Positions 44,778-45,775 of a stretch of DNA of 45,775 nucleotides are shown in pieces. Positions within the stretch are counted from its first letter, which is position 1. Every line of letters starts with the position of its first letter. The DNA comes from Acidobacteriaceae bacterium (GTDB lineage: Bacteria > Acidobacteriota > Terriglobia > Terriglobales > Acidobacteriaceae), in the NCBI GenBank assembly GCA_003133425.1, contig PKXI01000394.1:1761-47535 (forward strand). Direction: 5' to 3'. Below the pieces are notes generated by a model. That model saw nothing but the letters and a program-made list of their open reading frames with translations, had not been told where the DNA came from and did no database searches. A program made the position numbers and the translations under genes.

Positions 44778-45630
44778 ATGTACGTGAAATTGATGCTTCG
44801 GAGTTTCTTGCACACGATAGCTTGTTGTGCGGTGATATTCAGCTTCGGCCTTATTGTTCAAGCACAGTCGTCAGGTACCACTGAATCTACCCCCCTCACT
44901 GCCCGACGCGCCGCAGGCGCAGACGCAAGATCGGGACGCTGCCACGCTGCGCAACTTGCCGAGAAACTTTCTCCAGGATCAGGCGGGAATCTGGACCAGC
45001 CCAGTACGCCTGCGCGCGCACGATCTGGAGTGGCTTGTACCGCTGGGTGTTGCCACGGGTGTGGCCATTGCTACCGATCATACGACCATGTCGCAGGTTG
45101 TATCCTGCGACCCAGGTTTTAACCAGGCCAACGTTAATGCCTCCAACGTGTTGATTGGCGGGTTTATCGCTACGCCGGCGCTTCTATATGGATGGGGTTA
45201 TTTTGAGGAAAACGAGCATGCGCAGGAAGTCGGGATCCTCACCGGAGAAGCAATGTTGGACGGCGTTGTGGTGGAACAGGGGATGAAACTGATGGCCTGG
45301 CGTGAGCGCCCGGCCGCGGATAATGCCAATGGCCACTTCTTCCAATCTTCAGTAGGCCTCGACTCTTCCTTTCCTTCATCGCACAGCTTGATCGCCTGGG
45401 CTGCCGCGTCCTCAATCGCGAGTGAGTACCATTCCCCCTGGGTCAAACTCTTCGTCTATTCCGCTGCAACCAGCGTAAGCCTCACACGCGTTATGGGCAG
45501 GGAGCATTTCCCTTCCGACGTGCTGGTCGGCGCTGCCTGTGGATGGCTTATCGGACATTATGCTGTTCACCGTCATCGCAGGCATACCTCGGCGGTGGTG
45601 GTGGGAAATGGTTCCCATCTCCACCAATAA
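44778..45630 (+). pseudogene. PAP2-superfamily phosphatase with a frameshift after the signal peptide
   Basis: The PAP2 core is clear: KLMAWRERP (KxxxxxxRP), SSFPSSHSLIAWA (PSxH) and SLTRVMGREHFPSDV (SxxRxxxxxHxxSD), with hydrophobic helices between. In frame it opens only from a TTG at 44854. Upstream, another frame from the ATG at 44778 encodes a typical signal peptide (MYVKLMLRSFLHTIACC through LIVQAQSSG). The two join smoothly if one C is removed from the CCCCCC run at 44890-44895, giving ESTPSLPDAPQAQ. The gene is therefore probably one exported phosphatase that is frameshifted, phase-variable, or carries a sequencing error. Confidence 0.75.
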
Positions 45631-45775
45631 CACCTATTTCTGGAAGGGCCGAAACGGCCGATTTCGGCGCTGCGGATTTAGGCATGAACCATGAACTGGG
45701 ATCGTCGAGAATTCGGCCCCGTGAATAATGGAGGCGGTTCGCGATCGGGCCCTAAAAGTGTGCGTCCAGCGAAGG
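45631..45775. other. End of window, no gene seen
   Basis: Contains a small hairpin (CCGAAA with TTTCGG near 45648) after the PAP2 stop; no T-run follows. No ORF of note. Confidence 0.4.

Noticed and set aside
1..45775. CRISPR array or rRNA genes
   Set aside because: No regularly spaced repeats and no rRNA-like sequence seen on either strand.

Overview
The window looks like a chromosome segment of an Acidobacteriota (Terriglobia-type) soil bacterium. The reasons are the Oar-like TonB-dependent receptor with an N-terminal carboxypeptidase-regulatory-like domain, the many TAT-exported periplasmic enzymes, and the mix of RND efflux, propionate metabolism and sugar-acid uptake. This taxon is inferred from gene families, not from a search.

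Region 1 (1-7.4 kb) is the end of an integrated element. It holds minus-strand genes of unknown function, an excisionase-like HTH protein and an intact tyrosine recombinase that sits against the 3' end of a tRNA-Lys(CUU) gene. Two intergenic copies of a ~90-bp repeat (1829-1920, 2875-2963) precede two of the unknown genes, and a 43-bp inverted repeat flanks another. Several very small ORFs overlap their neighbours by 1-4 nt, as translationally coupled genes do.

Region 2 (7.6-19.3 kb) is core metabolism: a KdgT-type 2-keto-3-deoxygluconate permease, a TAT-signal aldo/keto-reductase-like protein, and a long minus-strand cluster. That cluster runs acyl-CoA carboxyltransferase, a small OadG/MmdD-like membrane protein, biotin carrier, methylmalonyl-CoA epimerase, mutase small subunit, mutase large subunit, MeaB GTPase and acetate kinase. 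Together they interconvert succinyl-CoA and propionyl-CoA, with a possible ATP-forming kinase at the end.

Region 3 (19.3-26.3 kb) has an orphan C-terminal-type domain protein, a structured + strand segment that ends in a strong rho-independent terminator (candidate ncRNA or leader), a TonB-dependent receptor followed by a TAT-exported sulfatase, and a decayed IS5-like transposase tail.

Region 4 (26.3-39.7 kb) contains two divergent operons. The minus operon is universal stress protein, P3A-type H+-ATPase and polyphosphate kinase 2. The plus operon is a complete RND efflux system: adaptor, two different MdtB/MdtC-like pumps and a NodT-type outer-membrane lipoprotein.

Region 5 (39.7-43 kb) is a decayed integration hotspot at tRNA-Gly(CCC). 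It holds an antisense integrase fragment, a second recombinase of the same family as the first but with two in-frame stop codons, and abutting fragments of an excisionase, a lytic transglycosylase and an arylsulfatase. Region 6 (43.1-45.7 kb) has an exported endonuclease/exonuclease/phosphatase protein and a PAP2 phosphatase whose signal peptide is separated from its body by a frameshift at a run of six C.
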